64,000 nucleotides of DNA, taken from Taenia hydatigena (Eukaryota; Platyhelminthes; Cestoda; Cyclophyllidea; Taeniidae). The position numbers and the translations under genes are program-made. The stretch is from the NCBI GenBank assembly GCA_036345935.2, contig JADWOT020000008.1:15578655-15642654 (forward strand), in the 5' to 3' direction. This document shows, piece by piece, positions 1 to 14,500 of this stretch. Every line of letters starts with the position of its first letter. The first letter of the stretch is position 1. The notes under the pieces were generated by a model that ran no database searches, was not told the DNA's origin, and worked only from the letters and a program-made list of their open reading frames with translations.

Positions 1-2068
1 AGCTTTGGACTACGCAGAAAGCTGCTTCAAATATTTTGGTCACCTTATAGCTAATGTCAGCCAAGTCACTTATCTGTAAGCAGACTTAAATACATCGCCT
101 AGGTTAAAGTGTAATGCACATTACAATTACGGATGCAAATTGCGGCAGATTAGAATGGAATTGTAAATAAAAGTGGACCTAGAAAAGGGCGCAGCGAACT
201 GCTCATCGACTGAGCTTAGGAATTGAAATAAAACTACATTGAGTGAAAAAAAGATTCGGCGGGATATCATCCAATACTTGATGCGGAATTAGATGAAGGA
301 TTAAAGCATCTAATTATGTGGTGTCTGGTCGTCCCCCAACGGTGTTTTAAGAAAACAATCTGAGGGTAGAGTAGAAGAGGAGAGAAGATGAAGATTTGAT
401 GACGCGTGTAATGAAGCAGAATTTCAAGGGATGAAAAAGGACTCCACAGATGGTATTAATCGGTGGTCTCTAATTGCCGATTGCTTATGCCGGGAGTTAC
501 TGTGCACGACCACTTATGGGAATAATCGAAATCAAATCGGCGGAAATAAAAAAGAAACCTTTAAAGGGTTCTAGTATCTGCTATTACTTCTTAGTGAATG
601 CGATTCCCACTGGGAAAGGATGATAAAAAAACGCACAAGAAAACCTCCCTGAATGTAGAAAAAAAATTGTGGAAAGCGTTTAAAGAGGCAAAGAAATGTA
701 AAAGAAAACTGATCAAAGTTAACAAAAAAGGTAAATCAAGTCCCAAAAGGGTGAATAGGAAGGTGGGTGAGGTGAGAGAAAGGAGGCAATGAATGGAAAG
801 CTAGAGGAAGAGCGAAAAAGGGAAATTAACTACTGTAGAGCAAAATAGTGCAGTGGATTGAAAATCAATGTGATGATAGGTGATGATTCCGTAGAGAAGG
901 AAATGGAAGGGAGTAGACGCGAGAAAGAATGGAGAATAAGGTTGGGTTGAGGTTATGTGTATCAAGCCATGGAAGACTAGACTTGTGGTTGTGAGTCGAG
1001 ACCGAAAGTTTGAGTAGGGTAAGTGAATTGGGTGACGTGGAGTGCTAGTGGATATAAGAGCGGAAAAGGAATGCAGTAGCCTAAGTGAAAAAGGAAAGGA
1101 TAGAACTTAGTGCTGAAAAACAAGAAGTTAAAGGAGGAAGGACCGAGGGCTTCGAAGAGGGCTGCGCACTGACAAAAACCATGCAATGGGGCAAATTCGA
1201 TTGGAATCCGTCGCAGGTTTTAACGCCTCACCCTACACACGACAGCGGGGAGTTGAAGAGGGAAGCTACTGACAGCGTCGCTCAACTTCAACCGAGGTAG
1301 CGAGTTTGCAAGAGACCAAAAGAGCCATGGGTCGAGGGATCCAGGAGGGAGATTTGTGCGTTTGGATTGACTGAAGATAAATTGCATCATCCCTTGTCGC
1401 ATTGCACCATACAATGCCATCCCATTCTGCTTAACTTCAGTATATGCCACGTTATATCCTATCATCGATAGATAATTGGTGCTCAGTGATCGCCTATCAG
1501 TATTTGGCGGCTAATGGTGGATTATGAACGACCTTTTGGTATTACGTCTTCACTGATTGTCGAAGGTCGGAGGTTTCAATTGATGCATGAAAGTGAGAAT
1601 GATTGAATGCCTGGTTGATTTATTGACTGCCGCACTAACCGCTCTCTGTTTGCTTGTTGGTTTGTTGGTTATGTAACTGCAAATAAGCAAACAAATGAAG
1701 AAAAGAGTGTAGTGTGCAGCTGAAAATTAGGATAGTGTGTGCCTTGCTTTAAGCTTCATGGTTAAGCGCCTGTAGCAATGTCGTGAAGAGCTGGTTAAGT
1801 GAGAGAGGCCAGCAGGTGAAACGCAAGGTAGAGCTAGAAAGAAGAAGCGAAGCAAATAGTAATGAAGTGGATTTTTGACGGTGTGATTGGATTTGTCCGC
1901 TTCGATCTGCTGGTTAATTTAGTTCCCTTTACCCAGTTTATTTTTCTTTAAAGCCCTTTTCCACTCCACGTTTGTTAAATTTTTAGTTCCCTCTAATTTG
2001 CTTTTTTTGTTTGTGTTGTTATTTTCCTTATTGTTTCGTGTCCTTGGGCCTTGAAATCTTTTTCTCTA
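1..2068. other. No supported gene
   Basis: Both strands were read and no conserved domain or convincing exon chain was found. The stretch from about 600 to 900 on the plus strand is purine-rich and gives a Lys-rich open frame (598-792) that looks like composition rather than a gene. From about 1900 to 2050 the sequence becomes T-rich. It may contain the promoter and 5' UTR of the TMEM145/GPR180-like gene that follows, but no core promoter motif can be assigned. Confidence 0.5.
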
Positions 2069-2514
2069 ATGTGGCTACCTGATCCGCTTTTTACTATTGG
2101 CCCAACTGCTTACTGTTGGAACGGCTGTTTTGTGCAGGTTTATCTGGTGCAATCACGTTTGAACTTTCTATCAGATATGCTGCAGCACTTTTTTGAATTC
2201 GTACGTTTTTATTTTTCTTCTGTCTGTACTATTTTTTTAAATTTTTCCTTAGTTTGCTGCCCTATCACCCCCTGCATGCGCGAAAACTAATAATATGAGT
2301 CGTCCAGTATTTAACTTTCGATTTTTTCGCGTTTAATGTGCAAATTTCGGGTTATTATGTCTTTTCTATTTTCTTAAAACTCGTCTTTTGTGTTTAATTA
2401 AAACCAATTTTGCATAGAAATGATGTATGCATTTTGTTGCATATCATTTGAAGCCTTTATTTAATTGCTCTGTTAAAGCATATACTTACGTTCTTGCATT
2501 TTACTCCTCCTAAG

Positions 2515-5500
2515 GCAAATTTTATTGTTATCTATCTCATTGTGGCTGCAAATGGTGTCTCATCCTTACGCGTTTCTGGTGAATGGAGTACAGACAAGGT
2601 CTATACCTTCGTGGCCCGGTTCGCTTTTCAAAAGACCTCTGTCGATGAAATAGATGCCACTCGAGGTTACATCTTCGGGAACGTCACCAGTCTGGACTCC
2701 TTTTTCAGTATGCTTAAATTTTTTAGCGTTTTAGTGGTCGACTTTCTTTTTTCACTCATTTACTAACTTTTTCCACAATGTATAACTATAATTTGCACTT
2801 TTGTGTTAGCGGGAGGTAAAATAATTGCTGAACATTTACTGCAAGCTATGAGAAGCGGGTTGAAATCTTTTACTAAATATTGTCACGTTTTTGTATTTTA
2901 ATTACTTTAGTAACTTGGTAATATTTGGGAATAATTCTAGCACATTCATTTCTTTGTGCAAAATATTCGATCGAATACGTCAGCCGACAGTTGTGCGAAT
3001 CGACAAATATGCGGATAATTTGAGCATAATGCCTGTTTGTACGAGCGTTGTGTGCCTAAAGTAGTGGAGGTTGGTCTGAATTCCCTACTCAGCCCCGTAA
3101 TTTGGATGAACATTTCACCTACTTGGTCGTAGTAGAGCGTGCGTTTGTTGTGATACACTGGTCGGGACTCAGCAGGAAATCTTTGTTATTTTAGTCCACG
3201 AATCTCTAAACACTGAATGCACAAAATATCGCAGCGCATGGCGTTGAAATCAATGAGGATTTTGCTTTATTTTTAGACTACTAGGTACATTATCCTTTTA
3301 AATTTTACGGTTTAGTTTTTCTCCATTCTACTTCCAGCCTTAGACCCTTAGATCAGGAAAACTAAGTAGAGGAAGATTTGCAGCTTATCAAACTTTAGGG
3401 ATTGGATAAATATCTGCTTGTTTTTCCTAGAATCTGTCAAAAAACAGCTCGGCTTGTTACATAAAGGCTTTGCATAGTCTTTTCAGTCTAGCCCTTCTCT
3501 CATTTCGGGTCTTCCAGATGATATGCTAGTATCACTTAGTGAGCACTACTTCTCAGCCTTTCAGTTGTTTCTGGAGGTACTCTAAGGCGTGTCAGCCTCT
3601 AGATGAGATTTTTGCTGTGCAGTGGTACTGTATAGCTTTCAATATACGAGAGACATATTTTTTGGTTACAGAGCTAGTCTCTTTTGCAAAATTCGTCAAA
3701 GTGGTAGTCGAGTTTATTATGGCCATCCTCAAAATAGGAGCACACATCATCGAAGTATGAATCTTTCGAATCTGGTGCTAGTTCTTGGTGCAAACGACAT
3801 TGTAGACGTGAATTTATCGAGTTTTTCCAATGGTATGGCGATGGTTTACAGTGGACAGTTTTTTATGGAAGCATTTGTCCAATGGTAAAACTTTTCAATG
3901 TAACACTTAATGGTATTAAAGAGAACCATCTTAGTGTTTGACGTTTGACATTTTTTACAGATTCTTCCACTGGGCTGTCACCAGCGACCCTGGTGATAGT
4001 GGATGGCGAATACGTGACTGATCTGTATGGCAACGCTAGCCGACCGGTTCAATTCTTCGGTGATGTCTCGAATAAGTCACACCTCAGTCTCTGGCTTGCC
4101 GAGACAGCACGGTGTCGGACCATGTTCTCACGCATCAACGCCCTTGCCTGGCACCGTAAATGCAGTCCTAAGGCAAAAATGGACTTTTTGCGCCAGGTGC
4201 CCTGTACCACTGGAGATGTCTGCTCTGAGGAGGACGATCGGTCTCGTGTTCAACCCGAATCACAATTCACTTTTACCGTCCAGGATCGTCGGCAACCTCG
4301 GTAGTTCTTCACTCCATTCCCCTGTCTCTCTGTCTGTCTTTGCAGTAAATAATTTGCCTATACCTTATAGATGCTAAGTTAGATATCTCTTCCTGCCTTC
4401 GGTGCGCCTCTGAAATTCCCACTAAGTTCGTTATTTGCTGACTTTTGAGGTTGAGGAGTCATGAAAGCTACCGAGCAAATAAATCTCACCCACACGGTAT
4501 GCATTCGCAGATGACGAAACATAAGCTTCACCTCCACACATGCCTTTAAGCCGGTCAGAAAGTTTTTTGACTGCATTGCACTGTTAGGCAGAAGAGTTGC
4601 TTGATCTGAGGATAGTTTTGCTCTTCTTTTTTACTCTTTGGAAAGAAGTTGTTTTGAGTGCTGAGTTCTGTAGTGCAGATCTTGGTGGAATAGCGATTGG
4701 ATTTAACCAGTGTGACCTAACAGTAATTGACATTCCTTTGAGACTCTCGCGGTGAATGAAGGATGCAGATGCAGTAAGCATAAATCGAGATCAAGCCGAA
4801 TCGATCAAAACAGTGTCAAATCTAGCATCCAGCTAAGCTCATGTAGCATTTCGTTTCTTCAGGGAGGCATAAAAGGGCGCAGAACGTCTGCCTTCTGCCT
4901 ATACTTGGACTAAAATACAGGCTGTGATGAATTTATCAAAATCACACATACATTAATCTCTTGTCGTTGATGTGCATGAACACTGTTGTAGGCGCCAATG
5001 CTACGGTTCCTTCGTGATGTTCGCACTCACAACCTGTAAACTGTAACGCCTTTCAAGAGTGATTTACGGTCACAAAGAATGGACAGAAATATTGGTAACG
5101 CTTTGTGTGTGTCGTCACTAGAAATGTTTGTTGGGAAGAAAAATTATGGCGACATCTGTTTAATGGGCTTGAGTAGGTAAAAAGTAGCCGATGTTCGGTT
5201 TTTTGGTCCCTTCACCAGGACGATGTCATGTGGCGATTTGTCTGGAGAAGCAGGAGGATTGCCAATCAGCGATTGCTTGTGAGCAAGCATACCTGCATTC
5301 CCTTTGGACGGTCTTCTTCCCTCTATGTAGCAGAAATTTCGGCTGAACTAGATGGATGACAACCCACCCTGTCTGCCTGAAGGATTGAATTTGGCTCGGT
5401 CTCAAAGCTGCGGAAACCTCATGCGGCATTTGGTGAAAGTGCGGCAGCAAAATGGACAGGCTTAAAAGCTTAACCTAATGTTCGGAATTTTTTTCGAAAT

Positions 5501-8500
5501 GACAGAAATGCATGCTGAAACGAGTCGTGGCATCTGCGTATCGCAAAAACGCGACGTTTTTAAATTGTTCGTGGATGGATTTGTGATAAGAAGTAGTCCC
5601 TGTGTTTTAACGCTCGTGGAACAAACACTGTTTCTGGCCAAACGATCCACTCACGTGCCACAACACTCCGCAAATAACTGCGCCTACGTCGAAATGAGTG
5701 TGGTGCACTCCAGACCCACTTGTTCAGCGGGGTGAGATTCGTCTAGTCAATAAGGTGCGACTAAATTATGGTCAAAAAAGTTCCGCCGTCTTTAGGAGTA
5801 GACGAGACTAAAAATGCATCAAAACCGTCACAAAGACGAATTGTGAGGAGCCGTTACACTGCGTCATGGGAAAGGAAGGGGTGTAGGCACTGGCTTTTTT
5901 GTCCTGTGTATTCCTGTTTGTAATTCTTCAGGTGCTGAATGTCACCCTTTCATGACCTCAAGCGCAAAGTGGAATTGGCATTCCGAGCTAGCTTTGATCC
6001 CATTGTCAAGGTATTATAGACCATGGATTTTAATGGTTGCTGTTCCAGTGAATGCGTCGATGGAACGCATTTGGAAATAATTGTTCAGTATTTTCTGTGC
6101 GCATAATTTTTATATTTGGGTAATTTTGTCACTTCTTACCAGGTAAGACAATCAGACCTGCTTTATTGCGTGCCCATGTCGTGTGCTCTAGAGATGTGAA
6201 TGTTGAGGACGACATAATTGTCAAAAAAACAAGTGTCAGAGACAGCTATTGTGGTTTTTAGTCAGAGAAGGTCCAATCCACTTCAATAGGATTGTTCTTT
6301 CGCATAAAACCTGTAGGAACGAGGGCTATCTCCGTATCCAATAGTACCGTTACATTGGACTCCTTTTTCATCATTCAGTCAACACTCTTCCTAAGTTTTG
6401 AAGCAATTCATCATAGAACTTCCCTTTTCATCGATTTATCACCCACTCGTTGCGAACGGAATCCCTAACTTATCCTGGCGTAGTAAAGTGTTGGCGATAT
6501 TATATCATTGACGATAACCCGATTCCGTTTTACTCCATTCAGCCATTCTTGTCTAAAGCTTCACCATCCATATTCTAGCATTCTAAAAATCCCGATCATT
6601 TATCCACTTACCCCTCTTTTTCCCGTCCCCTAAATTTTTTTAATAAAAGTATTAACAATCTACGGAAATGAATCCTTTCTGCTTAATCCAAATTGAGGGC
6701 GAGTATTTGGTCCATAGAAGACTTTGCCACCTGAGAAATATTCCTTCAAAACAACCATGATCTGAATTACAAAGTGGCAGATCCAGGCATCATGAAGGTC
6801 CACACCACCATCAGTAATGCCTTTCCCATCTCTTATGCATTCAAGATTCTGGTACCTTAGTCTGATTGCTTGCTACCGCAATCTGACCACCTGCGAGTGG
6901 GAGACCTCGGCGCTGCCTCGACCCGACATTGACCTCTCAAAGAGCGACTGCCGCGATTCCTCTAGGCCCTGTGTACCAATGCGCATGCACTATGACATCT
7001 GGATGGTGAATGGAGTGCCACGTCTGCGTGACTACTACCGATTTGAGCACCAATTCTCCTTTGAGTACCATGACATCTTCGAGATCTATCTCACATTCGG
7101 TGTCCTCTACCTCTTCCTTGGTGGCATCCTACATGTGAGTTGGTGTTGCTTTTTCACCATCCTTGGCTCTCTCAAAAAATTCCTCATGTGCGTCATATGC
7201 ACATGGCTGTATATTTTTTACTCTCAGCATCACGCGCGTTCTTTCTCATTATGCGGTTACTGTTGACAAAAAGTCGTGTCTTAAACAGTTCATTTATGAT
7301 AGCAGCATTCGTCTCTAGACGGAGGGTTGTTGCATTTTTCGTTTCTTTTAGAGCAGCACTTAAATCGGTCATTTTGGATAGTGCATAAATTTTTGTCACG
7401 TGGCAACGGCAAAATTTCTCTGATGAGATCCTGGCAGCAAATATAGCTGCATTGTGTGAGCAATAGGCTCATAGACTTGCGACATTCACCTACTTACTGT
7501 CACTCTACTCAGACAGGTGTGTGGTTTGACTCGATAACGACCCTCAAAAGTGGAAGGAGCTTTAAAGGTGTGAGACTGTCTAATTGGCCTTGCCTGAGAG
7601 TTTAGTACGAGGTGAATGTATTCATTAAACAAATCAGATCAAAGGGACCACCGAGTGCATGCAATCTTTCTTGCCTCTTCATCTCTCCCCTTCCCCTCGT
7701 AAAATCGTCTTCGCTTGACTCAAAACGTCTCGACTGTAGAAAACACCATGAAAGCACTGACCTAATATTCCAGTATTGATGAAACCAGTAAAGTCTGCGT
7801 CAGATAGTGTCAAAGCAATCGGGACGATTGTAATACCAGTTAGCTTTAACTTTCCCAACTGCCCGGAGCCCTTCCGCACCAATGGTCAAAATTCACCCCA
7901 TCTTCGCAATGGTTAGCTGCGAAGCTATTGTTTATGTTGTCTTTAAAAAGTGCAGATATGTGTCAGTTCACCGCTTATCTATCCTGTACTCTGTACTACT
8001 ACGGCCCATTGTTTGAGTTACCTGATGGATGGACGTGAGAGTGGAAGAGAGGACGATAGCACCTCACCCAATCCGCACCCAATTCAAGCTATCACTTCAT
8101 CTTGGCGCTAGAAACCCACATGACGTCATCAATTGTGAAGTGGAATGCACATCTGAGAGAAAAGTGATGCCTGGGCCCAAATTTATTTTTCTCAACGTTT
8201 CGAGATCAAACTGTGGGTAGAACTGGACTCTCCCTGCTGCCACCTTGTCTTTTTGAGTAGAGAAGACTTTAATTGGCTTTCTTTTTCTTCTTTTCCGCCC
8301 ATATAAACTGCACAAAATCCTTTGTTTACTTTAACACTATAATTTAAAAAAAAGTAGTTTTTTTAAGGTCACTAATAAGCGGCATCCTTTGCCTCTACAG
8401 CCATGATCGATTTGACTCAGGCGCGCACACGCAGCTAAACTGGTGATGCTCTGTTTAATTTGCCCCATGGCGAGAAAATTTTACAAAATGTATCATTTCA

Positions 8501-11500
8501 TATCTTTAAAACACACTCACAATTTGTTGCGTGAGAATAATGTAGCATTGTGAGTCATCGCCAATTCTCACTCCTCAGCTTAAGTGGGGAAAAAAGAAGG
8601 ATTATTTTCATCTTTTGTTACTGTAAAAGCAAAGTAATAAACACGAATGCGAACTCTTTTGAGTAAATCACACCTCTAGTTTTCACATTTGATTCGCCTT
8701 ATTCATCTTACCTCGGTCTGTATGTTAACCAATGCGTGACATGTTGCATTTCAAAGTACTAGTGTTTTGTTGGAACAATACAGCTTTCAGACTGTGGCAG
8801 TCAATGCTTTTGGTACCGCTCTTTCGCACATTGTATGCAGAGTGTTTTTTGGCTCAATTAAGCCGTTCGAGGGAGAGCAAGCTGTAGGTGGGCAACCTCA
8901 GAAACTTTCTCACCGTTTTTTGCACGCTAAGGTGGTGGGAATCACAACGAGACAGAAGCTTGGTGATTGGCGGTGTGGCTCCAAGATCCTACTTCGTGTG
9001 TGATCATGTGAGCGTCTAGTGTCAATGGACAATTGAGTGGGGCATGAGGTCTTCTTAAGGGCCATCATTGTGACATTGTGAGTTGTGAGGCCTTTCGGAA
9101 TTGTTTAAGAAGAGGACTTTCTTCCGACTTATCTCTGGTACTGCCTGCCTAAAAATGTTGAAAGTTATTCTTGGACATGATCGAGGCATGCCTTATCGAC
9201 TCAATGCAGCTTATTAGCATTTATTCGATTTGGGGTAGGTGAACAATTGGACCTGGCGTGCACCGTCCTTGACTCGAAGCAGTCACAGTCATGAGTGAGG
9301 GGTAAAGTGGTGTTCCTGTTACTCCGAGATGTGCTGACACTATAATTCACAGCCGCATACTCCGTAAGATTTCATCCACAAATAATTCAACATCCCTCAG
9401 GAGGGCTATGCTCACTTTGTCTAGGTAAATGACTGAAGGTGCATGTGCTAATGTGACGTGTCTGTTCGTCCACTTGTTCGACGGGCTGACTGGATATCGC
9501 TGCGCCTGTGACGCCCATAGCATAATGACGACTTAGACCGGATGTTGCTAGTGCGAGCACTGTTGACGTGTGACGCTTACCCTCGGCTAGACCAGCTTCT
9601 GATTTGGACACAGTCACGTACGGACCACATTGTCCACTTTGATGCTAAATGGTCTAAGAGCCTGGGTACTACTTTCACTTCATCCGTGTTTGTACATACC
9701 CTCTGATCAGCCATGAACTCTTCTCCTGTAAATCCATTTCATACTGGCGTGACATACATGTAACACTCGACTTTCCTACAATTATGGGACAAACACACTT
9801 TTGTCCGTGAGAACGTTTGGTTCGATACAAACTACCGCCATTTGCGAAAGTGAAACAGAAGTGATGTTTATATAACCGAGCAGAAAGGAGGAATTGTCGA
9901 CTTTTAGCCATGCTTCTCTGACTTGTAGATAAAGTACAAAGGGGAGTACGAGCCGTTGGCATGTCTCCTCTTCACGCACATCTGGTTGTCGTTTGGAGCA
10001 GCGACACTGCGGGCTATTCACTTCGCAACCTTCTCATTTGATGGTGTTGGGGCGCCCGCTCTCCTTTTCATCGGTGATGTGGTCGCTCTAACTGCTGAGT
10101 CCCTCCTCCTTATTCTCATCCTTACCACCGCTGAAGTTGGCTTTCCCATCCTCCCTGCTGAGCTCTCTCACTTTGAGCAGAAGGTTTGTCTCCGTTCCCA
10201 TCGTTTCTTAATCACGTTTTTTTGGCATTTGCTTCTCTTAGTTCATGCGAGTTTATGCGTCCTCCTCTCCATCCGATTGATTGGTTAGTATTTTCGGGAA
10301 CCGATTAATTTATTCCAGTTTCTTACTCAAACGAGTCTGATCTGCTGCCGTCAAATCTCCCACCACCGCTCAACCCCCCGAAATCCAAAGGCCGGCTTTG
10401 ATCTCCCTTCTGGAGAGTTGAGCTTGAGTCAATGCTTACTAGCATTTCGCTGTTAAATTGTTTACCTAGTAATTGGTTAGTCATAGAGTTACTATTAAGT
10501 CGAGTTTTGAAGATACACTGAGGTTTGTGGCTAATTTATGGGCCACTGATACTTACACCTGTTAGCGGTTGTATTTTTGGCTGCTTACTCCACCAGATAT
10601 ATCTGATGGAAATTTTTTAAATTTCTACTTCATTAGCGTGTGAGCAGGTAGAATTTCTTCACTTTCTGACTTTTGTCTCATCTCAGCAATGCTGCACAGG
10701 GGAGTGAAAATTCAGGGAAAGGGGCTTTAACGACAACCTCTAACGGAAGCGATATCATTGACATCTTGTCATCCTGAGAAGAGAGTCTTTCCGTGATCAA
10801 CGGAATCCAGTCAGCGGCAATTGCCCATTGCCTGACCGAAATGATGCTCTAATCATAGTGCAACATACACGTGCCGTTCTATAAATTCGTTGTGTCTTTT
10901 TGTCATTTTTTGATGACTAGCTTCCATCAAACAGATTGAATGAGTGTAAGGCAATAAAGTGGCTGTAGTATGTTTCGGTTATGGTCCTTAGTTTTGGAAC
11001 GCCTCTTGAATCGGTCCATTCGGCGGCAGTCTGTGTCGATGCCACGTCAGGACCTTGACGGCAAATTTTCCTCTGAAATTCCACGCTGTGAGTGTTTGCG
11101 ATCCCAGGAGAATAATCAAGAATGCTCTAGATGTTTCTGCTTGAGAGTTAAATAATAAGGCATTCTAGAATAATGGAGGCTCTAGAAGCTTGCAGAGGTG
11201 AGGACTGCAAGAACGATGATAGCGCTGTCGAATTCTCTCTCTTTTTTGCGCCTTTCCGCCACAGGTTCGTCAATACCAGAAACGTCAGTATCGCCGAGTT
11301 CATAGCTCCGGTATGGTCCCCTCCTCTGCAGCCAGTTTCCGCGACAATGACTCCACTGCACAGAACGGCGGAGGACGCTCCCGCTTTAAGGATATCGTCC
11401 TCCCCCCCACCGCAGCTACGTGGTCAGTGGCGCTGTGTCGCTCCGAGACGGCAGCAGCAGCGGCGGAGATGGCGGCCATGGTAGCGACTCCTTCGGTGGT

Positions 11501-14500
11501 CTCGCTCACTTACACCACCCTTGGCGAGGGGGCGGAGGAGGCCGCTCGTCTCTTGCCCATGTGCGGTGGCCTCTGTAAGTGCACCCAACGTAGTCTGCGC
11601 ACCTGCCTCTACCTCGGCTCAATGGTCACCCTTATCATCTCCATTGAGTTGGCGCTCTACGTTTGGGCTCGGGTGCGTCCCCATTTCGACCTTCACTTAA
11701 TCTCTACTGCATTTAAGCCATTCAGATTGGGAAGGCACTTCCTCATTGTCGATCCTCAACTCTCTTAGCATAGTGGGGCCCTGGCGATCCGCCCTACTCA
11801 TGTCCTCAGTGTTGGACTTTACTTTTTCGTCATCTCTACCTAAGTTTTATAGGGTAGGCCATTTCATGCATTTTTTTTACCGGCATTTTTGTTCTTTAAA
11901 ATTTTATCATGGGATCCCTCTTCCAAAGTGTACTCCACCCCACCTGTATCTCAAAGTCTGCTAATTTTTTTACAATCCTGAATTGGGCTTTTCAAATGGT
12001 TTTGGCGGCCTCTTACGAATCCCACTCCCATTGCCTTTCTCCAGTTGGACGGCTCTATCGTCATCGATAAAATAACATATTTGTAGGATGCAGTAATAGT
12101 AATTAATGATATTTTTTCAAAAGCTTTTTCGTAGTTTGGATTAGTTATGCCTAGACTTCAGGGCGACTTATGCTCCTCAATATGGTTGGCTTTTAAGGCA
12201 GCTGAGTGAGGATTTTCAGTCTACTTTTCTTCTGACTCAAGTGACTTTTTTAAGACCGCACTTTATCATTTCCTACGGGCCTCTCTGCAGCTAACAATGT
12301 GCAATTTCTAGATACCCTTTGAGCGGGGTTGTGCCATCAACTATCTTCGGGTACTGATAGATATGTGATATGGTAAGTATGAAGCAGTTCAGCTTCATTA
12401 GTAAGCTCCCTGTTTTATTGGAGGATTTTAAGTGGGGTCTTTGTGCTTTGAGTTACATACTTCAGTGATTGGTACATTCGTCCGTAATGCCTTGAAATCT
12501 GATTAATCCACGTGAACATGGGAGCTGATGACGTCTTCTGTGCTCATTTGACTGCATGTTTAGCTTACTCTTGCTTACTAAAATCTTCCAAAGTAGTCAC
12601 TGGAGCTGCTGAATCCTTCTTCCCCGTGAATCCATCATGAAATGGTGTTTCTGGGCTTGAGCTTGGAACCTGCCAAGCTCCCAATAGGAATATTCAACGG
12701 ATAAGACTCTCATACAGCCGCTTTCATTTGTCGACGGATGTGAGTAAGAAAGTGGGGCATAGTGTGCATAATGGTTGGCTGGCTATTGGAGTCTTTCAGA
12801 TCCATGAGGTGATTTCAGTCTAGTCCATTTATGGTATCTCATTGACCTTAGTCAAAAAATGAGTAGTGGTGCGTTTAAGGCGAATCTGAAGGTAATCCTA
12901 ATCAATCAAAAGGAACTGGCTGAGTGAGAATGTTGCGCTCCGAAACGCTCGAAAATTAGACACGAGCATGAAGAATTCTTTGAAAGTCGGACTATGACCA
13001 ATTTCTGCATTTGAAATCATCTTCGGCTACTCAGTCAACTTGTCATGATGCACACTGGATACTTTTATTTGTTGGTCGTAAAAAAACGTTGCCCCATCAA
13101 GCCCACAATTGGGCAGGTTAATGCCACGGTCACCAATGTCAGCAGACACAACATGAAAGGTCAGTGATTCAAGCTTTTAAGATCATTAATAATGCCCGAG
13201 TACTATTCACTTCCTTTGGGCAGTAGTAGCTTCCCAACTCTACCTCGATGGGACGGAATTGAACGTATCAAGTTTACAATGTAACGAGCCGTGCGAACAA
13301 ATGCAATTCGAAGGGGGTCGGCTTTTCAACTCCTCAAAATCACCAGAGCGGTACATGTGCTACTGACGCAATCAAAGTAGCAGTAACGTTTTAACCCTAT
13401 ATCAAATGGATAAAAATTTGATCCTGAGTTCATGATTTGTCGAGGCTTCGTTTTTTCTCTAGAAGTTTTCATCCCCCCTCCTGATTGGCTGATGTCACAC
13501 GTAGCTGCACGTTAGGAGCACTAGTAGTCATTGCAAGGCCAAGGCCTATCACGCACTAAGAGGTGTCCCAAAATTAGCTCAAGAAGTAATTTTGATACAC
13601 AATACAGTATAAAGTTGTGTACAGAATAGTGACTCGGGCAAATGCTCTCCACGGCCTTGCTGGCACACCCTCACTCTTGCTGAAATTTCCCATGACCGTT
13701 TCGCGCAAATGTGGATGAATTGCGTTGATATAGGGCTCAATTTCCTTTCCCGAGGCGTAGGTTTATGCGTTTGTTAGCATAAGCCTTAGACTTCAAAACA
13801 CCCCTAAGAAACAATCCAACGGTGTTAAATTTGCATGATTTGAACGGCCAGTTCTGGTCACCTAAACGGAAAATTACATGACCAGAAGGTGACTTATGCC
13901 GTATTTGAATTGTTTCTCGGGCTGTTTGGTATGTGGCACCGCCTTATTGAAACTAGACGTTGTCCATATTCATAGCTTGCAAATTAGACGCAAAGAACTG
14001 GATTACCATATCGTAATAGCTGGCGCTATTAACTTTACTGCCTGACCAGTTGCATTTTCGGTGATGATGCCTTCAGCCTAAAATCATCACCAAACAATGA
14101 CGCGCCGTGGGTGCATCTGTTTCTCAACAATCACTCGTAGATTTTATGAACCCCAAATGCGACATTGTTGTCGATAAATCAAACAGTCAAGGTGGAAATG
14201 GGTGACCCCAGCGTTGAAGATGATTTCGTGCAAGAAATCAGCATCCACCTGTTATTGTTCCATAATTCATTCGACGAACTCTATTGGCTGTGCGTGGTCG
14301 GTAGACTTCAGTTCTTGAATTAAATGAACTTGGTAAGCGTGAGGATAAAGATCTTTTGCGCTTATCGAAATGCCCAATTCTTTACCACTGTGCCGAATTT
14401 ATGTCCCTAGAACCTTAGCAACACTCTCATCAACTGCTTCCGTATTTTGTGCTGAATGAGTTGTTGAAGGAAGGACAGAGTGTTTTCAATCAATAATTAA

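Noticed and set aside
598..792. Lys-rich 64-codon frame
   Set aside because: Lies in a purine-rich tract, has no family resemblance and no splice or gene context.
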